Source: Gemmatimonadota bacterium (GTDB lineage: Bacteria > JAAXHH01). From it: 34,855 nt of DNA. A program made the position numbers and the translations under genes. Position 1 is the first letter of the stretch. Each line of letters begins with the position of its first letter. The stretch spans positions 1 to 34,855 of the forward strand of contig VXTP01000024.1 of the NCBI GenBank assembly GCA_009837395.1, in the 5' to 3' direction. The notes beneath the pieces are model-generated. The model saw nothing but the letters and a program-made list of their open reading frames with translations, was not told the DNA's origin and searched no databases. Below, one piece after another: positions 1 through 9,122 of the stretch.

Positions 1-1
1 C

Positions 2-55
2 CGCGAAGGCGGCAGGACCGTCGGCGCGGGCGTCGTCACCGAAGTCATCGAGTAG
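2..55 (+). CDS. tuf: Elongation factor Tu, C-terminal end (partial)
   Basis: The first in-frame codons give a 17-residue tail, [17 protein letters not shown], followed by TAG. This is the conserved end of the third beta-barrel domain of EF-Tu, the GTPase that delivers aminoacyl-tRNA to the ribosome. The rest of the gene lies upstream of the window. It is followed 20 nt later by rpsJ, so the str block (normally ending fusA-tuf) is joined directly to the S10 block. The paralogous factor SelB ends differently, so the call is firm despite its length. Confidence 0.93.
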   Translation, partial: REGGRTVGAGVVTEVIE

Positions 56-75
56 CAAGGGAGAAGGAGGCCGTC

Positions 76-393
76 ATGGCCAACCAGGCGGACCAGAAGA
101 TCAGGATCAGGCTGAAGGCCTGCGACCACGCCATGCTGGACAAGTCGGCCAGGGAGATCACCCAGGCGGCGCAGCGGGCCGGCGCGCGGGTCATGGGACC
201 CATACCGCTGCCGACGAAACGGACCGTGTATACCGTCCTGCGCTCTCCCTTTATCGACAAGAAGTCGCGGGAACAGTTCGAAACGCGCGTGCACAAGCGC
301 CTTATCGATATCTATGACACGTCGCAGCAGACGGTGGACGCGCTCCTGAAGCTGGACCTGCCCGCCGGCGTGGACGTGGAAATCAGGGTGTAG
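76..393 (+). CDS. rpsJ: 30S ribosomal protein S10
   Basis: A 105-residue protein of normal length with the S10 signatures [11 protein letters not shown] near the N-terminus and [20 protein letters not shown] in the middle. S10 sits in the 30S head and, in the family, also serves as NusE in antitermination with NusB. An AAGGAGG Shine-Dalgarno sequence lies 5 nt before the ATG. First gene of the S10 block here; it shares the message with tuf upstream and rplC downstream. Confidence 0.98.
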   Translation: MANQADQKIRIRLKACDHAMLDKSAREITQAAQRAGARVMGPIPLPTKRTVYTVLRSPFIDKKSREQFETRVHKRLIDIYDTSQQTVDALLKLDLPAGVDVEIRV

Positions 394-405
394 GAGCCTT
401 AGAAG

Positions 406-1029
406 ATGCACGGACTGATCGGCAGGAAAATCGGAATGAGCCAGGTCTTTGCCGAGAACGGCGACGCGGTACCGGTCACGGTGATCGAGGCGGGTCCCTG
501 TTACGTCACCCAGGTGAAGACGCTGGAACGCGACGGCTACGAGGCGGCGCAGATCGGTTTCGAAGCGAAGAAGGAGAAGCAGACGACCCGGCCGCTGCAG
601 GGCCACTTCAAGAAGGCGAAGGTCGATCCGCAGCGCATCGTCCGCGAGGTCGCGGTGCAGGACATCAAAGCCTGCGAACCCGGCCAGGTCGTCGGCGCGG
701 ACATTTTCGAGACCGGCGAACTCGTGGACGTGACGGGTTACTTCAAGGGCCGGGGGTTCCAGGGCGTCGTCAAGCGGCACGGTTTCCGCGGCGGCGACAA
801 GACCCGCGGACAGAGCGACCGCTGGCGCCATCCGGGGTCGATCGGACAGAGCGCGACGCCATCCAAGGTCTTCAAGGGCACCCGCATGGGCGGACGGATG
901 GGCAACAAGCGCGTGACCGTCAGGAACCTGCAGGTGGTCGGCGTGGACGCCGAGAAGAACATCCTCCTGGTGAAGGGCGCGGTGCCGGGACACCGGAACG
1001 GATACGTACTGATCAACCGGGCCGGTTAG
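406..1029 (+). CDS. rplC: 50S ribosomal protein L3
   Basis: A 207-residue protein with the L3 start MHGLIGRKIGMSQVF and the conserved central loop containing FKGRGFQGVVKRHGF and GSIGQSATPSKVFKGTRM, which in the family reaches toward the peptidyl-transferase centre. L3 is an early assembly protein of 23S domain VI. The Shine-Dalgarno AGGAG at 392-396 overlaps the stop codon of rpsJ, so translation of the two genes is probably linked. Confidence 0.98.
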   Translation: MHGLIGRKIGMSQVFAENGDAVPVTVIEAGPCYVTQVKTLERDGYEAAQIGFEAKKEKQTTRPLQGHFKKAKVDPQRIVREVAVQDIKACEPGQVVGADIFETGELVDVTGYFKGRGFQGVVKRHGFRGGDKTRGQSDRWRHPGSIGQSATPSKVFKGTRMGGRMGNKRVTVRNLQVVGVDAEKNILLVKGAVPGHRNGYVLINRAG

Positions 1030-1070
1030 GCGGAAGGCCCGGACCTGAAGAAGGCACGTTGGGAGAAATC

Positions 1071-1703
1071 ATGCCGGTAGTAGCGAAGTTGTTCAACAGC
1101 GACGGGACGGAACAGGGCCAGATCGATCTCGAAGAATCGGTCTTCGGCATTCCCGCCAATGCGCACGCCATGTACGAAGCGGAAAAGATGTACCGTGCCA
1201 ACCAGCGGCAGGGCACGGCCAGCGCGCAGACCCGTTCGGAAGTGTCCTACACCGGGAAGAAGATGTTCAGGCAGAAGGGCCTGGGCAGGGCGCGCATGGG
1301 CTCCAGACGGTCCCCGGTCCGCATCGGGGGCGGCAGGGCCCACGGACCGAAGCCCCGCAGCTACCGGTACGAGATACCGAAGAAAGTGCGTCGCCTCGCG
1401 CTCAAGTCCGTGCTTTCGACCCGCGCGCAGAGCGGTTCCGTGCTCGTGATCGAGTCGCTCGAGTTCGATGCGCCGAAGACGCGGCAGATGGTTTCCGTAC
1501 TGTCCAACATGAACGTGCGCGACAGGAAGTGCCTGGTGCTCATGGACCGAAGCGACGACGCGGTGTACAAGTCCTGCCGCAACATCGTCGACGTGGACAT
1601 CAACGTGGCTACCGATACCCACGTGCACGAAATACTGCGCAGCGACTGCCTCATATTCACCCGCGACGGGCTGAAGCAGGTCGAGGAGGCGTTGAAATCA
1701 TGA
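1071..1703 (+). CDS. rplD: 50S ribosomal protein L4
   Basis: A 210-residue L4 with the conserved loop motif [20 protein letters not shown] and the [13 protein letters not shown] stretch that lines the nascent-peptide exit tunnel. The frame is open from a TTG at 1059, but a GGGAG Shine-Dalgarno sequence at 1061-1065 fits the ATG at 1071 and lies inside any longer version, so 1071 is chosen. E. coli L4 represses its own S10 operon through an mRNA leader; no such leader can be judged here because the operon start is outside the window. The stop overlaps the rplW start by 4 nt (ATGA). Confidence 0.96.
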   Translation: MPVVAKLFNSDGTEQGQIDLEESVFGIPANAHAMYEAEKMYRANQRQGTASAQTRSEVSYTGKKMFRQKGLGRARMGSRRSPVRIGGGRAHGPKPRSYRYEIPKKVRRLALKSVLSTRAQSGSVLVIESLEFDAPKTRQMVSVLSNMNVRDRKCLVLMDRSDDAVYKSCRNIVDVDINVATDTHVHEILRSDCLIFTRDGLKQVEEALKS

Positions 1704-1993
1704 CGAAGGACCCACGGGCCATCGTGTCCCGCCCCCTGGTGACGGAGAAGAACCACGTGCTGCAGGAAGAGCAGAACAAGTACGTGTTCGAAGTGGCCAG
1801 GGACGTGAACAAACTGGAAATCAAGCGGGCCATCGAAGAGATCTTCGACGTGCAGGTCGAGTCGGTGCGCACCCTCCGCATGAAGGGCAAGGTAAAGCGT
1901 CTCGGACGTTTCGAGGGACGGCGGCCAGACTGGAAGAAGGCCATCGTGAAACTCGTCGACGGCGATATCATCGACCTGTACACGGGAACCTGA
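1700..1993 (+). CDS. rplW: 50S ribosomal protein L23
   Basis: A 97-residue L23 beginning [18 protein letters not shown], with the typical [10 protein letters not shown] motif and the [18 protein letters not shown] helix. L23 sits at the tunnel exit and in the family is the docking site for trigger factor and SRP. The frame is open from 1529, but that extension lies inside rplD. The ATG at 1700 overlaps the rplD stop as ATGA, so translational coupling is likely. Confidence 0.97.
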   Translation: MTKDPRAIVSRPLVTEKNHVLQEEQNKYVFEVARDVNKLEIKRAIEEIFDVQVESVRTLRMKGKVKRLGRFEGRRPDWKKAIVKLVDGDIIDLYTGT

Positions 1994-2015
1994 TCGCCGA
2001 AGAGGAACACAAGTT

Positions 2016-2840
2016 ATGGCAGTACGCACATTCAGACCCAAGACCCCCGGCCAGCGGTTCAAGACCGTATCCTCCTTCAAGGAGATCACGAAGGAAACGC
2101 CGGAGTCCTCCCTGGTCCGACCCCTGAAGAAATCGGGCGGGCGGAACAACCTGGGGCGGACGACGGCCCGCCACCGCGGCGGCGGCCACAAGCGGCGCTA
2201 CCGCGTCATCGATTTCCGGCGCGACAAGACCGGCGTCCCGGCCAGGGTCCATGCCATCGAGTACGATCCGAACCGTTCGGCGCGGATCGCGCTGCTGCAC
2301 TACGCGGACGGCGAGAAGCGCTACATCCTCGCGCCGATCGGCCTGTCGGTGGGCCATACGGTCACGTCCGGAAGCCAGTCGGAGATCCGGAGCGGCAACC
2401 ATATGCCCCTGGACCACATCCCCCTGGGTACGATGCTGCACAACATCGAGCTTACGCCCGGGCGCGGCGGACAGCTCGTAAGGTCCGCGGGCGGGGCCGC
2501 CCAGTTGATGTCGCGGGACGGCGGGTTTGCCCAGTTGCGCCTGCCCTCCGGGGAAATCCGGCGGGTACCCGAGGTCTGTTCCGCCACGATAGGACAGGTG
2601 GGCAACACGGACCACGAGAACATATCGCTCGGCAAGGCCGGGCGCGCCCGGTGGCTGGGGCGGCGCGGCTATTCCCGCGGCGTGGCGAAGAACCCCGTGG
2701 ATCACCCCATGGGCGGTGGAGAAGGCAAGAGTTCAGGCGGCCGGCATCCCGTGTCTCCGTGGGGCAAGAAGACCAAGGGCTTGCGGACGCGCAAGAAGAA
2801 CAAGAAATCGGATTCGCAGATCATCAAGCGGCGTAAATAG
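2016..2840 (+). CDS. rplB: 50S ribosomal protein L2
   Basis: A 274-residue L2 of normal length. It carries the OB/SH3-like core and the conserved C-terminal motif [15 protein letters not shown]. The first His, matching the one reported as important for peptidyl transfer in E. coli, is kept. The second His of the common HPHGGGEG form is Met, a variant I associate with Bacteroidota and relatives. L2 contacts both subunits and is needed for their association. A Shine-Dalgarno sequence AGAGGA lies 9 nt before the ATG. Confidence 0.98.
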   Translation: MAVRTFRPKTPGQRFKTVSSFKEITKETPESSLVRPLKKSGGRNNLGRTTARHRGGGHKRRYRVIDFRRDKTGVPARVHAIEYDPNRSARIALLHYADGEKRYILAPIGLSVGHTVTSGSQSEIRSGNHMPLDHIPLGTMLHNIELTPGRGGQLVRSAGGAAQLMSRDGGFAQLRLPSGEIRRVPEVCSATIGQVGNTDHENISLGKAGRARWLGRRGYSRGVAKNPVDHPMGGGEGKSSGGRHPVSPWGKKTKGLRTRKKNKKSDSQIIKRRK

Positions 2841-2866
2841 TCGAAGGAAGATCGCGGGAGGCGATG

Positions 2867-3154
2867 ATGGGCCGTTCGGTCAAGAAAGGACCGTACATTG
2901 ACGACAGCATCAAGAAGAAGATCGACGAACTGAACCGGACCGGGGAGAAGCGGGTGGTCCGCACCTGGGCCCGCGCCAGCACGATCACGCCGGACTTCGT
3001 CGGCCACACGCTGGCCATTCACAACGGCAACAAGTTCATTCCGGTCTACATCTCGGAGAACATGGTGGGCCACAAGCTCGGTGAATTTGCGCCGACACGC
3101 ACCTACCGGGGGCACAGCGGACGGGTCACGGAACGGTCCACGCAGTTGAAGTAA
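2867..3154 (+). CDS. rpsS: 30S ribosomal protein S19
   Basis: A 95-residue S19 ([18 protein letters not shown]...) with the conserved [10 protein letters not shown] motif near the C-terminus. It binds the 30S head together with S13 and contacts tRNA. Two adjacent ATGs exist at 2864 and 2867. The GGGAGG Shine-Dalgarno sequence at 2856-2861 is 2 nt from the first and 5 nt from the second, and the family usually starts M-x-RS-x-KKGP, so 2867 is preferred. Confidence 0.97.
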   Translation: MGRSVKKGPYIDDSIKKKIDELNRTGEKRVVRTWARASTITPDFVGHTLAIHNGNKFIPVYISENMVGHKLGEFAPTRTYRGHSGRVTERSTQLK

Positions 3155-3188
3155 TAACCGGAAGCAGGAACAGGGGAGAACTAATCAG

Positions 3189-3527
3189 ATGGAAGCCCGT
3201 GCAACAGCGCGGCAGGTACGCGGCTCCGCACGCAAGATACGCCAGGTGGCGGACATGATCCGCGGCCGGTCCGTGCAGGAAGCCCTGAACATATTGCAGT
3301 TCGTGCCCAAGGCGTGCGCCCGGCCGCTCGAGAAGACCGTGCGTTCCGCGACGGCGAACGCCATGAACGTGGACGACGAACACACGCTGGATATCGAGGA
3401 CCTGAAGATCAAGACCGTTTACGTCGACGGCGGTCCGGTCATGAAACGCATCCATTACGGCCCCCGCGGCAGCGCGTCCACGATCCGGAAGCGCACCAGC
3501 CATATCACCGTGGTGGTCGCGGACTAG
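3189..3527 (+). CDS. rplV: 50S ribosomal protein L22
   Basis: A 112-residue L22 with the core RGSARKIRQVADMIRGRSV and the C-terminal hairpin PRGSASTIRKRTSHITVVV that reaches the exit tunnel, where macrolide-resistance mutations are known in the family. A GGGGAGAA Shine-Dalgarno sequence precedes the ATG. The last codons (GCG GAC TAG) form the first unit of a 10-bp tandem repeat running into the spacer before rpsC. Confidence 0.97.
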   Translation: MEARATARQVRGSARKIRQVADMIRGRSVQEALNILQFVPKACARPLEKTVRSATANAMNVDDEHTLDIEDLKIKTVYVDGGPVMKRIHYGPRGSASTIRKRTSHITVVVAD

Positions 3528-3585
3528 CCCGAACTAGCCCGGACTGGACCGGGCAGGATTGGACTGGACCGGACAGGCGCGGACG
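3521..3585 (+). repeat. 10/20-bp tandem repeat across the rplV stop codon
   Basis: About six units of 10 bp follow each other: GGACTAGCCC, GAACTAGCCC, GGACTGGACC, GGGCAGGATT, GGACTGGACC, GGACAGGCGC. The last four group into two 20-bp units. The first unit contains the last codons and the TAG of rplV, and the second repeats the TAG out of frame. It fills most of the 97-nt gap between rplV and rpsC. No hairpin or coding function is evident; replication slippage is the simplest origin. Confidence 0.8.
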
Positions 3586-3624
3586 GCCATTCACCCGGGA
3601 GTTCCGACGACAGGAGTTGACGAA

Positions 3625-4290
3625 GTGGGCCAGAAAACACATCCGATCGGTTTTCGTCTTGGCGTGATCAAGACCTGGCAGTCCAACTGGTATTCCGACC
3701 GAAACATGGCGGATCTGCTCCAGGAAGACCTCATGATCCGCCGCTACGTCAAGAGCCGCCTCACGCGGGCCGGCATCGCCAAGGTCGAAATCGAGCGGGC
3801 GCCGCAGAAGGCCACCATTACCATACACACCGCACGTCCCGGCATCGTGATCGGACGCAAGGGTGCCGAAGTGGACAAGCTCAGGGATGAACTTCAGCAT
3901 CTGACCGGAAAAGAGATCTACATCAACATACAGGAGATCCGCCGTCCGGAACTGGACGCCCAGTTGATCGGCGACAGCATCGCCCGGCAGATCGAACAGC
4001 GGATCAGTTTCCGCAGGGCCATGAAGAAATCCATCACCGCGGCCATGCGCATGGGCGCCGAGGGCATCAAGATCACCTGCGGCGGCCGGCTCGGCGGCGC
4101 GGAGATGTCCCGGTCCGAATCCTTCAACGACGGACGCGTACCGCTTCACACGCTCCGGGCGGACATCGACTACGCGCGGTCCACGGCCCACACCACCTAC
4201 GGGTGCATCGGCATCAAGGTGTGGATCTGCAAGGGCGAAATCATCAAGGGTGAAGAAGGGGAAGCCGGGGCAGGACAGGCGACGTTATAG
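3625..4290 (+). CDS. rpsC: 30S ribosomal protein S3
   Basis: A 221-residue S3 starting [18 protein letters not shown], with the KH type-2 domain motif [16 protein letters not shown] and the C-terminal motif [13 protein letters not shown]3 lies at the mRNA entry channel of the 30S subunit. The frame is open from 3559, but the extra N-terminus is only translated tandem repeat. The GTG at 3625, 8 nt after CAGGAG, matches the family start, so it is chosen. C-terminal residues after about 205 are low complexity ([11 protein letters not shown]). Confidence 0.97.
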   Translation: MGQKTHPIGFRLGVIKTWQSNWYSDRNMADLLQEDLMIRRYVKSRLTRAGIAKVEIERAPQKATITIHTARPGIVIGRKGAEVDKLRDELQHLTGKEIYINIQEIRRPELDAQLIGDSIARQIEQRISFRRAMKKSITAAMRMGAEGIKITCGGRLGGAEMSRSESFNDGRVPLHTLRADIDYARSTAHTTYGCIGIKVWICKGEIIKGEEGEAGAGQATL

Positions 4291-4377
4291 GACGGGTCGC
4301 CGGGCGGGGTACGGCCCTTCGGGACCGGTTGCCCGCCGCGTACGCGACCAGACAGGGATATTCGAGGAGATATCGAG

Positions 4378-4794
4378 ATGTTAATGCCGAAGCGACTGAA
4401 GTACCGCAAGAGACAGCGTGGCCGCATGACGGGCATCGCAACGCGCGGCGCCACGCTGGAATTCGGCGATTACGGTATTCAGGCGCTGGAACCGGGCTGG
4501 GTCACCAACCGGCAGATCGAAGCGGCCCGTATCGCCATGGTCCATCACATGCGGCGCGGCGGCAAGGTGTGGATCCGGATCTTTCCGGACAAGGTCCTCA
4601 CCGAAAAGCCCGCTGAAACGCGCATGGGAAAGGGCAAAGGCAGTCCCACCGGTAACTGGGTGGCCGTGGTGAAGCCCGGACGCATTCTTTTCGAACTGCG
4701 GGGCGTGGCCTCCGATATGGCCCGGGAGTCCATCGCGCTGGCCCAGCAGAAGTTGTCGGTCAAGACTCGCCTGGTGGTCCGCGAAGACCTCTAG
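4378..4794 (+). CDS. rplP: 50S ribosomal protein L16
   Basis: A 138-residue L16 beginning [17 protein letters not shown] and containing [16 protein letters not shown] and [20 protein letters not shown]16 helps position A-site tRNA and completes 50S assembly. A GAGGAG Shine-Dalgarno sequence lies 8 nt before the ATG at 4378; the second ATG at 4384 would be too distant. The 87-nt gap after rpsC shows no additional gene. Confidence 0.98.
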   Translation: MLMPKRLKYRKRQRGRMTGIATRGATLEFGDYGIQALEPGWVTNRQIEAARIAMVHHMRRGGKVWIRIFPDKVLTEKPAETRMGKGKGSPTGNWVAVVKPGRILFELRGVASDMARESIALAQQKLSVKTRLVVREDL

Positions 4795-4821
4795 CGGGCC
4801 TGTTCTCGAGGAAGGAAAGGC

Positions 4822-5082
4822 ATGAAACTGTACGAACTACGTCAACTGTCCGAGACAGAGCTCCGCGACCGGGTGACCGAACTGAGGGAAGAGATCTTCA
4901 ACCTGAACTTTCAGAAGGCGACGCGGCAGATGGCGGATGCGAAGCGCATTTCGTCGTCGCGCCGGGAAATCGCCCGGATTCTTACGCTCCTGCACGAGGA
5001 TGAACTCCAGATCCGATCCATCCAGGCGGCGGGCGACGAGAACCGGGAAGACGGACAGGATGATCCGGGAGAAGACGCATGA
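4822..5082 (+). CDS. rpmC: 50S ribosomal protein L29
   Basis: An 86-residue L29 with the two-helix family pattern: [18 protein letters not shown], then [15 protein letters not shown], then [12 protein letters not shown]29 sits next to L23 at the tunnel exit. It is about 20 residues longer than the usual 60-70, the excess being an acidic, probably disordered tail ([15 protein letters not shown]). Its stop overlaps the rpsQ start by 4 nt (ATGA). Confidence 0.96.
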   Translation: MKLYELRQLSETELRDRVTELREEIFNLNFQKATRQMADAKRISSSRREIARILTLLHEDELQIRSIQAAGDENREDGQDDPGEDA

Positions 5083-5342
5083 AGGAGCGGGGACACAGGA
5101 AGAACCGCGTAGGACGCGTACTCAGCAACAAGATGGAAAAGACCATCACCATCGCCGTCGAACGGATGGTGAAGCATCCTTTCTACGGCAGGTACGTGCG
5201 GCGCACCACCAAGCTGACGGTCCATGACGAAGAACAGACGTGCCGGATCGGCGACATCGTCCGGGTCACGGAGACGCGTCCGCTGAGCAAGAACAAGCGC
5301 TGGCGGCTGACGGAAGTCATCCAGCGCGCGGAACAGGTCTAG
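5079..5342 (+). CDS. rpsQ: 30S ribosomal protein S17
   Basis: An 87-residue S17 with the OB-fold pattern [30 protein letters not shown] and the [17 protein letters not shown] motif near the end. S17 is a primary 16S-binding protein of the 5' domain. Translation is probably coupled to rpmC through the ATGA overlap. Its last codons (GAA CAG GTC TAG) are the first unit of a 15-bp tandem repeat. Confidence 0.97.
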   Translation: MKERGHRKNRVGRVLSNKMEKTITIAVERMVKHPFYGRYVRRTTKLTVHDEEQTCRIGDIVRVTETRPLSKNKRWRLTEVIQRAEQV

Positions 5343-5390
5343 TCGGAACAGGTCTAGTCGGAACAGGTCCAGTCGAAACAGGTCCAGTCT
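5331..5390 (+). repeat. 15-bp tandem repeat, four units, starting inside rpsQ
   Basis: Four consecutive 15-bp units: GAACAGGTCTAGTCG twice (identical), GAACAGGTCCAGTCG, and AAACAGGTCCAGTCT. Unit 1 contains the rpsQ stop. Because 15 is a multiple of 3, unit 2 keeps a second TAG in the rpsQ frame, while units 3 and 4 read CAG there. It occupies about half of the rpsQ-rplN gap. Confidence 0.9.
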
Positions 5391-5442
5391 TCCTTAAGGC
5401 ATGGCGCAGGATCAGGAAGACGGCGAACGGGAAAGAACCAAG

Positions 5443-5811
5443 ATGATTCAAGAGTATACCTGGTTGAACGTCGCGGACAACACGGGCGCCCGGCAGGTCC
5501 GCTGCATCAAGGTCCTGGGCGGCACCGGCCGGCGGTACGCCAGCGTGGGCGACCGGTTCGTGGGATCGGTGAAGGAAGCCGCTCCCGGCGGTTCGGTGAA
5601 GAAAGGCGAGGTGGTAAAGGCCGTGGTCGTCCGGGTCCGCAAGGAAGTGCGGCGCCGCGACGGGACCTACATCCGGTTCGACGAGAACGCGGCCGTGCTG
5701 ATCGACGACCAGGGCGAACCGAGGGGAACGCGCATATTCGGCCCCGTCGCCCGGGAACTGCGCGAACGGGAATACACCCGCATCGTTTCGCTCGCGCCCG
5801 AGGTCCTATAG
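5443..5811 (+). CDS. rplN: 50S ribosomal protein L14
   Basis: A 122-residue L14, exactly the usual bacterial length, starting [19 protein letters not shown] and ending [14 protein letters not shown]14 forms intersubunit bridges and is the docking site of the silencing factor RsfS in the family. The frame is open from 5401, but the added 14 residues are not part of the family, and the ATG at 5443 restores the canonical start. Confidence 0.97.
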   Translation: MIQEYTWLNVADNTGARQVRCIKVLGGTGRRYASVGDRFVGSVKEAAPGGSVKKGEVVKAVVVRVRKEVRRRDGTYIRFDENAAVLIDDQGEPRGTRIFGPVARELREREYTRIVSLAPEVL

Positions 5812-5859
5812 GGTCCGGATACACGGCGAGCGAAGGGCCGGCGGGAAGGAGCTGATCGG

Positions 5860-6084
5860 ATGCATGTCAAGAAGGGCGATACCGTCGTAGTGCTCACCGG
5901 CGATTCCCGCGGCGAGACCGGACGGGTGTTGAAGGTGTTGCCGGAAAAGAACAAGGTCATCGTGGAAGGGCTGAACTTCGTAACGCGCCACACGCGGCCC
6001 ACCCAGACCAATCCGCAGGGCGGCCGGCTCGAAAAAGAGGCCCCCTTGCACGCGTCCAACGTGAAAGTGATCGCCGAGGGATAA
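5860..6084 (+). CDS. rplX: 50S ribosomal protein L24 (short form)
   Basis: A 74-residue L24 with the KOW motif ([20 protein letters not shown]), the [18 protein letters not shown] strand and the [15 protein letters not shown] loop. L24 initiates 50S assembly near the tunnel exit. Family members are commonly about 100 residues; this one stops right after the core fold (VKVIAEG), lacking about 30 C-terminal residues. The TAA is 13 nt before rplE and the following bases do not continue an L24-like frame, so it looks like a natural short form rather than a frameshift. Confidence 0.93.
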   Translation: MHVKKGDTVVVLTGDSRGETGRVLKVLPEKNKVIVEGLNFVTRHTRPTQTNPQGGRLEKEAPLHASNVKVIAEG

Positions 6085-6097
6085 CGGGAATACGAAC

Positions 6098-6646
6098 ATG
6101 GCAAGATTGAAAGAACAATACAACAGCGAGATCAGGCCCGCGCTCCTGCAGCATTTCGGCTACGGCAATACCATGCAGGTGCCGCGCATCGAGAAAGTGG
6201 TCCTGAACATGGGCGTGGGCGAGGGATCGCAGAACGCCGGCCTGCTGGACAGCGCCGTATCGGAGCTGACGGCGATTACCGGGCAGAAGGCCGTAGTGAC
6301 CCGGGCCAGGAAGTCCATTTCAAATTTCAAGATACGGGAAGGCATGCCCGTCGGCTGCCGGGTGACCCTCCGGGGCGCCCGCATGTACGAGTTTCTCGAT
6401 CGCCTGATCAACGTGGCGATCCCCCGTATCCGCGACTTCCGCGGCGTGTCGACGAGGTCGTTCGACGGTCGGGGGAACTATACCCTCGGGTTGACCGAGC
6501 AGACGATCTTTCCCGAAATCGACTACGACCAGGTCGACCTGTTCCGGGGCATGGACATCACGATCGTAACTTCGGCGGATACCGACGAGGAGAGTGCGGA
6601 GCTGCTCAGGCATCTCGGCATGCCCTTCAGGGATCAGCCGGTGTAG
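6098..6646 (+). CDS. rplE: 50S ribosomal protein L5
   Basis: A 182-residue L5 with the signatures [35 protein letters not shown] and GCRVTLRG, and the C-terminal [10 protein letters not shown] stretch. L5 binds 5S rRNA and forms the bridge to S13. The ATG is 13 nt after the rplX stop, with only a weak purine-rich site (ACGGGA) ahead, so coupling to rplX is plausible. Confidence 0.98.
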   Translation: MARLKEQYNSEIRPALLQHFGYGNTMQVPRIEKVVLNMGVGEGSQNAGLLDSAVSELTAITGQKAVVTRARKSISNFKIREGMPVGCRVTLRGARMYEFLDRLINVAIPRIRDFRGVSTRSFDGRGNYTLGLTEQTIFPEIDYDQVDLFRGMDITIVTSADTDEESAELLRHLGMPFRDQPV

Positions 6647-6672
6647 GGTCCGGCGGACAGGGCGGGCCGGAA

Positions 6673-6699
6673 GGACCAGATGGACCAGACGGACCGCCG
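6673..6699 (+). repeat. 9-bp tandem repeat between rplE and rpsN
   Basis: Two near-identical 9-bp units (GGACCAGAT, GGACCAGAC) and a degenerate third (GGACCGCCG) lie in the 92-nt gap after rplE. Small, but of the same kind as the other spacer repeats in this operon. Confidence 0.55.
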
Positions 6700-6738
6700 G
6701 TCTAGCGCCGGAAATCTGAAATACCGAGAGGGGGACGA

Positions 6739-6924
6739 GTGGCCAAGAAGTCGTTGATCGCAAAGGCGAATAGAAAGCCGAAATACAAGGTGCGCGCGTA
6801 CAGCCGTTGCAGGCAGTGCGGACGCTCCCGCGCCTACATGCGCCGCTTCGGAATCTGTCGCATCTGTTTCCGGACGCTGGCCCTGCAGGGCGAGATTCCG
6901 GGTGTGACAAAGGCCAGCTGGTAG
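6739..6924 (+). CDS. rpsN: 30S ribosomal protein S14, zinc-binding (type Z)
   Basis: A 61-residue short S14 with a CxxC-x12-CxxC zinc ribbon ([20 protein letters not shown], Cys24/27/40/43) and the conserved ending PGVTKASW. This is the ancestral zinc-dependent form, about 40 residues shorter than the zinc-free form. S14 assembles late into the 30S head. The start is GTG, preceded by a GAGGGGG purine stretch. Confidence 0.98.
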   Translation: MAKKSLIAKANRKPKYKVRAYSRCRQCGRSRAYMRRFGICRICFRTLALQGEIPGVTKASW

Positions 6925-6959
6925 CAGCACGGGGCTGTTTCGAGAGGGAGAACCGCAAG

Positions 6960-7358
6960 ATGTCAATGACGGATCCGATCGCGGATATGTTGACGCGGAT
7001 ACGCAACGCGTGCCAGGCGAAGCACCAGCGGGTCGAGGTGCCGGCCTCGAAGATAAAGGCGGAAATCGCCCGTATCCTGCTGAACCACAAGTTCATCAGC
7101 CACTATACCCAGGTGGAAGACGGGAAACAGGGCATCATCCGGATCTACCTCAGGTACGGGCCGGTGGGCGAATCGATCATTTCCACGCTCAAGCGCATCA
7201 GCAAGCCCGGCCGGCGGGTGTACGTGAAGGCGGACGGCCTGCCCAGGGTCCTGAACGGCCTCGGCGTGGCCATTTTGAGCACGCCCAAAGGCATCGTCAC
7301 GGACCGCGAAGCGCGCCAGCTGAACACGGGCGGCGAGGTGTTGTGTTACATCTGGTAG
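6960..7358 (+). CDS. rpsH: 30S ribosomal protein S8
   Basis: A 132-residue S8 starting [17 protein letters not shown] and ending with the family signature [22 protein letters not shown]. It is a primary binder of 16S helix 21 and in E. coli is the repressor of the spc operon. The frame is open from 6807 inside rpsN, but a GGGAG sequence 9 nt before the ATG at 6960 fits the family start. A second ATG at 6966 is possible. Confidence 0.97.
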   Translation: MSMTDPIADMLTRIRNACQAKHQRVEVPASKIKAEIARILLNHKFISHYTQVEDGKQGIIRIYLRYGPVGESIISTLKRISKPGRRVYVKADGLPRVLNGLGVAILSTPKGIVTDREARQLNTGGEVLCYIW

Positions 7359-7382
7359 TCAGGAACACCGGAAGGAGACGGG

Positions 7383-7922
7383 GTGTCACGAATAGGTAAA
7401 CTGCCGATAGCGATCCCGGACGGGGTCCAGGTTGCGATAGACGGCCGGACCGTCAAGGTGAAGGGTCCGAAGGGCGAGCTATCCCACCGGATCCCTACGC
7501 AGATCAGCGCCGTACTGGAAGACGGGCACCTGGTGGTGGCACGTCAGAACGAATCCAGGCAGTCGCGCGCGCTGCACGGGCTGAACCGTTCACTGATCGC
7601 CAACATGGTGGAAGGCGTCGTAAACGGTTACGACCGGACGCTCGAGATCATCGGCGTGGGCTACCGGGCGGAGCTCAAGGGCAGCAACCTGACGCTCACC
7701 CTGGGGTATTCCCACCCCGTGATCTTCCAGGCGCCGCCGGACGTGGACCTCGAGGTGACCGACGGCAACCGGATAACGGTCCGGGGCATCGACAAGCAGC
7801 TCGTAGGCCAGGTGGCCGCGGTGATCAGGTCGTTCAAGAAGCCGGAACCCTACAAGGGCAAGGGCATACGCTACGACGGAGAACAGGTACGCAGGAAGGC
7901 CGGCAAGACCGGCGCGGCCTGA
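7383..7922 (+). CDS. rplF: 50S ribosomal protein L6
   Basis: A 179-residue L6 made of two repeated domains, starting [17 protein letters not shown] and ending with the signature [22 protein letters not shown] written in family order. It sits near the factor-binding site at the base of the L7/L12 stalk. The start is GTG, with AAGGAG 5 nt upstream. Confidence 0.98.
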   Translation: MSRIGKLPIAIPDGVQVAIDGRTVKVKGPKGELSHRIPTQISAVLEDGHLVVARQNESRQSRALHGLNRSLIANMVEGVVNGYDRTLEIIGVGYRAELKGSNLTLTLGYSHPVIFQAPPDVDLEVTDGNRITVRGIDKQLVGQVAAVIRSFKKPEPYKGKGIRYDGEQVRRKAGKTGAA

Positions 7923-7944
7923 CGGGAGGACGGGTAAAAGGACC

Positions 7945-8319
7945 ATGTCCAGGAAAACGCTACAGAAAGCCAGGATGCGGAAGGTACGCCATCGCCGGGT
8001 AAGGAAGTCCATCCGGGGCGATGCGGCCCGGCCGCGACTGAATGTATTCAGGAGTCTCAAGCACATCTACGCCCAGGTCATCGACGACACGGCGGGCACC
8101 ACGTTGCTGTCCCTTTCCACCAACACGCCCGAGATCAGGTCGCAGCTGGAATCGGGGATGGACCGGAAGGCGCAGAGCAAGCTCGTGGGGCAGGTGCTGG
8201 GAGAGAAGATGAAGGCGCAGGGCGTGTCCAGCGTGACCTTCGACCGCGGCGGATACCGGTATCACGGCCGGGTGAAGGCCCTCGCGGAAGGCGTGCGCGA
8301 ATGCGGACTGGAGTTTTAG
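7945..8319 (+). CDS. rplR: 50S ribosomal protein L18
   Basis: A 124-residue L18 with [20 protein letters not shown] in the first half and the C-terminal [20 protein letters not shown] signature. It binds 5S rRNA together with L5. The basic N-terminus ([14 protein letters not shown]) is typical. An AAAAGGA site precedes the ATG. A 63-nt gap follows. Confidence 0.98.
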   Translation: MSRKTLQKARMRKVRHRRVRKSIRGDAARPRLNVFRSLKHIYAQVIDDTAGTTLLSLSTNTPEIRSQLESGMDRKAQSKLVGQVLGEKMKAQGVSSVTFDRGGYRYHGRVKALAEGVRECGLEF

Positions 8320-8382
8320 AAAGTCCGCGCCGCTGAAATGCCGGAACGCCCGGCGTATTATTACTGATGAAGGGAGCGTAAA

Positions 8383-8886
8383 TTGCCGAGAATCAATCCC
8401 GATGAGTTTGATCTGTCGTCGGAACGCCTGGTCGATATCAACCGGGTTGCCAAAGTCGTCAAGGGCGGCCGCACGTTCAGCTTCAACGCGCTGATCGCCG
8501 TGGGCGACGGAAACGGCCACGTGGGCCTGGGCATGGGCAAGGCCCTGGAACTGTCCGAGGCGATCCGCAAGGCCACGGAAACAGCCCGGAAGCACCTGCA
8601 CAGGGTGCCGGTGGTCAAAGGCACGATCCCCCACGACGTCATCGGGAGGTTCAGCGCGGCGGAAGTGATCCTGAAACCGGCGTCCCCCGGTACGGGCGTT
8701 ATCGCCGGGGATGCGGCCCGCGCAGTGCTCGAGTCGGCGGGCATACACAATATCCTCACGAAATCGATCGGTTCCTCCAACCCGTACAACGTGGCCAAGG
8801 CGACGCTGCAGGGACTGCTCGATCTGAAAGTGGCCTCCGAGATCGCCGACGCGCGCGACGTGGATATCGAGGAACTGAAAGGGTAG
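8383..8886 (+). CDS. rpsE: 30S ribosomal protein S5
   Basis: A 167-residue S5 with the dsRNA-binding-like domain ([31 protein letters not shown]) and the C-terminal [12 protein letters not shown] signature. S5 lines the mRNA entry site and influences accuracy. The start codon is TTG, preceded by AAGGGAG, which is the only plausible initiation site: an earlier ATG at about 8368 is followed by a stop within five codons. Confidence 0.97.
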   Translation: MPRINPDEFDLSSERLVDINRVAKVVKGGRTFSFNALIAVGDGNGHVGLGMGKALELSEAIRKATETARKHLHRVPVVKGTIPHDVIGRFSAAEVILKPASPGTGVIAGDAARAVLESAGIHNILTKSIGSSNPYNVAKATLQGLLDLKVASEIADARDVDIEELKG

Positions 8887-8889
8887 ACT

Positions 8890-9087
8890 ATGGCGACGCG
8901 ACTGCGCATTACACAGCGGAAGAGCGCCATCGGCAGGCACCGGCGGCAGAAAAGGACCCTGGAAGCACTGGGCATACGACGGATGCACCACAGCGCCGTG
9001 CATGACGATACGCCCCAGATACAGGGCATGATCGCACGCGTCGGCCACCTGGTGGAAGTGGAAACCATCACGGCGGACGACGAGTAG
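8890..9087 (+). CDS. rpmD: 50S ribosomal protein L30
   Basis: A 65-residue L30 with the pattern [40 protein letters not shown] and [12 protein letters not shown]. It starts 3 nt after the rpsE stop. L30 is a small 23S-binding protein lost in some lineages and kept here. A five-residue acidic tail (ADDE) follows the core. Confidence 0.96.
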   Translation: MATRLRITQRKSAIGRHRRQKRTLEALGIRRMHHSAVHDDTPQIQGMIARVGHLVEVETITADDE

Positions 9088-9122
9088 CCGGCGGGTTTCG
9101 TGAAGAAAGGAAAACGGCTGTT

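Noticed and set aside
3559-3624. N-terminal extension of S3
   Set aside because: It is translated tandem repeat; the GTG at 3625 has a proper ribosome site and matches the family start.
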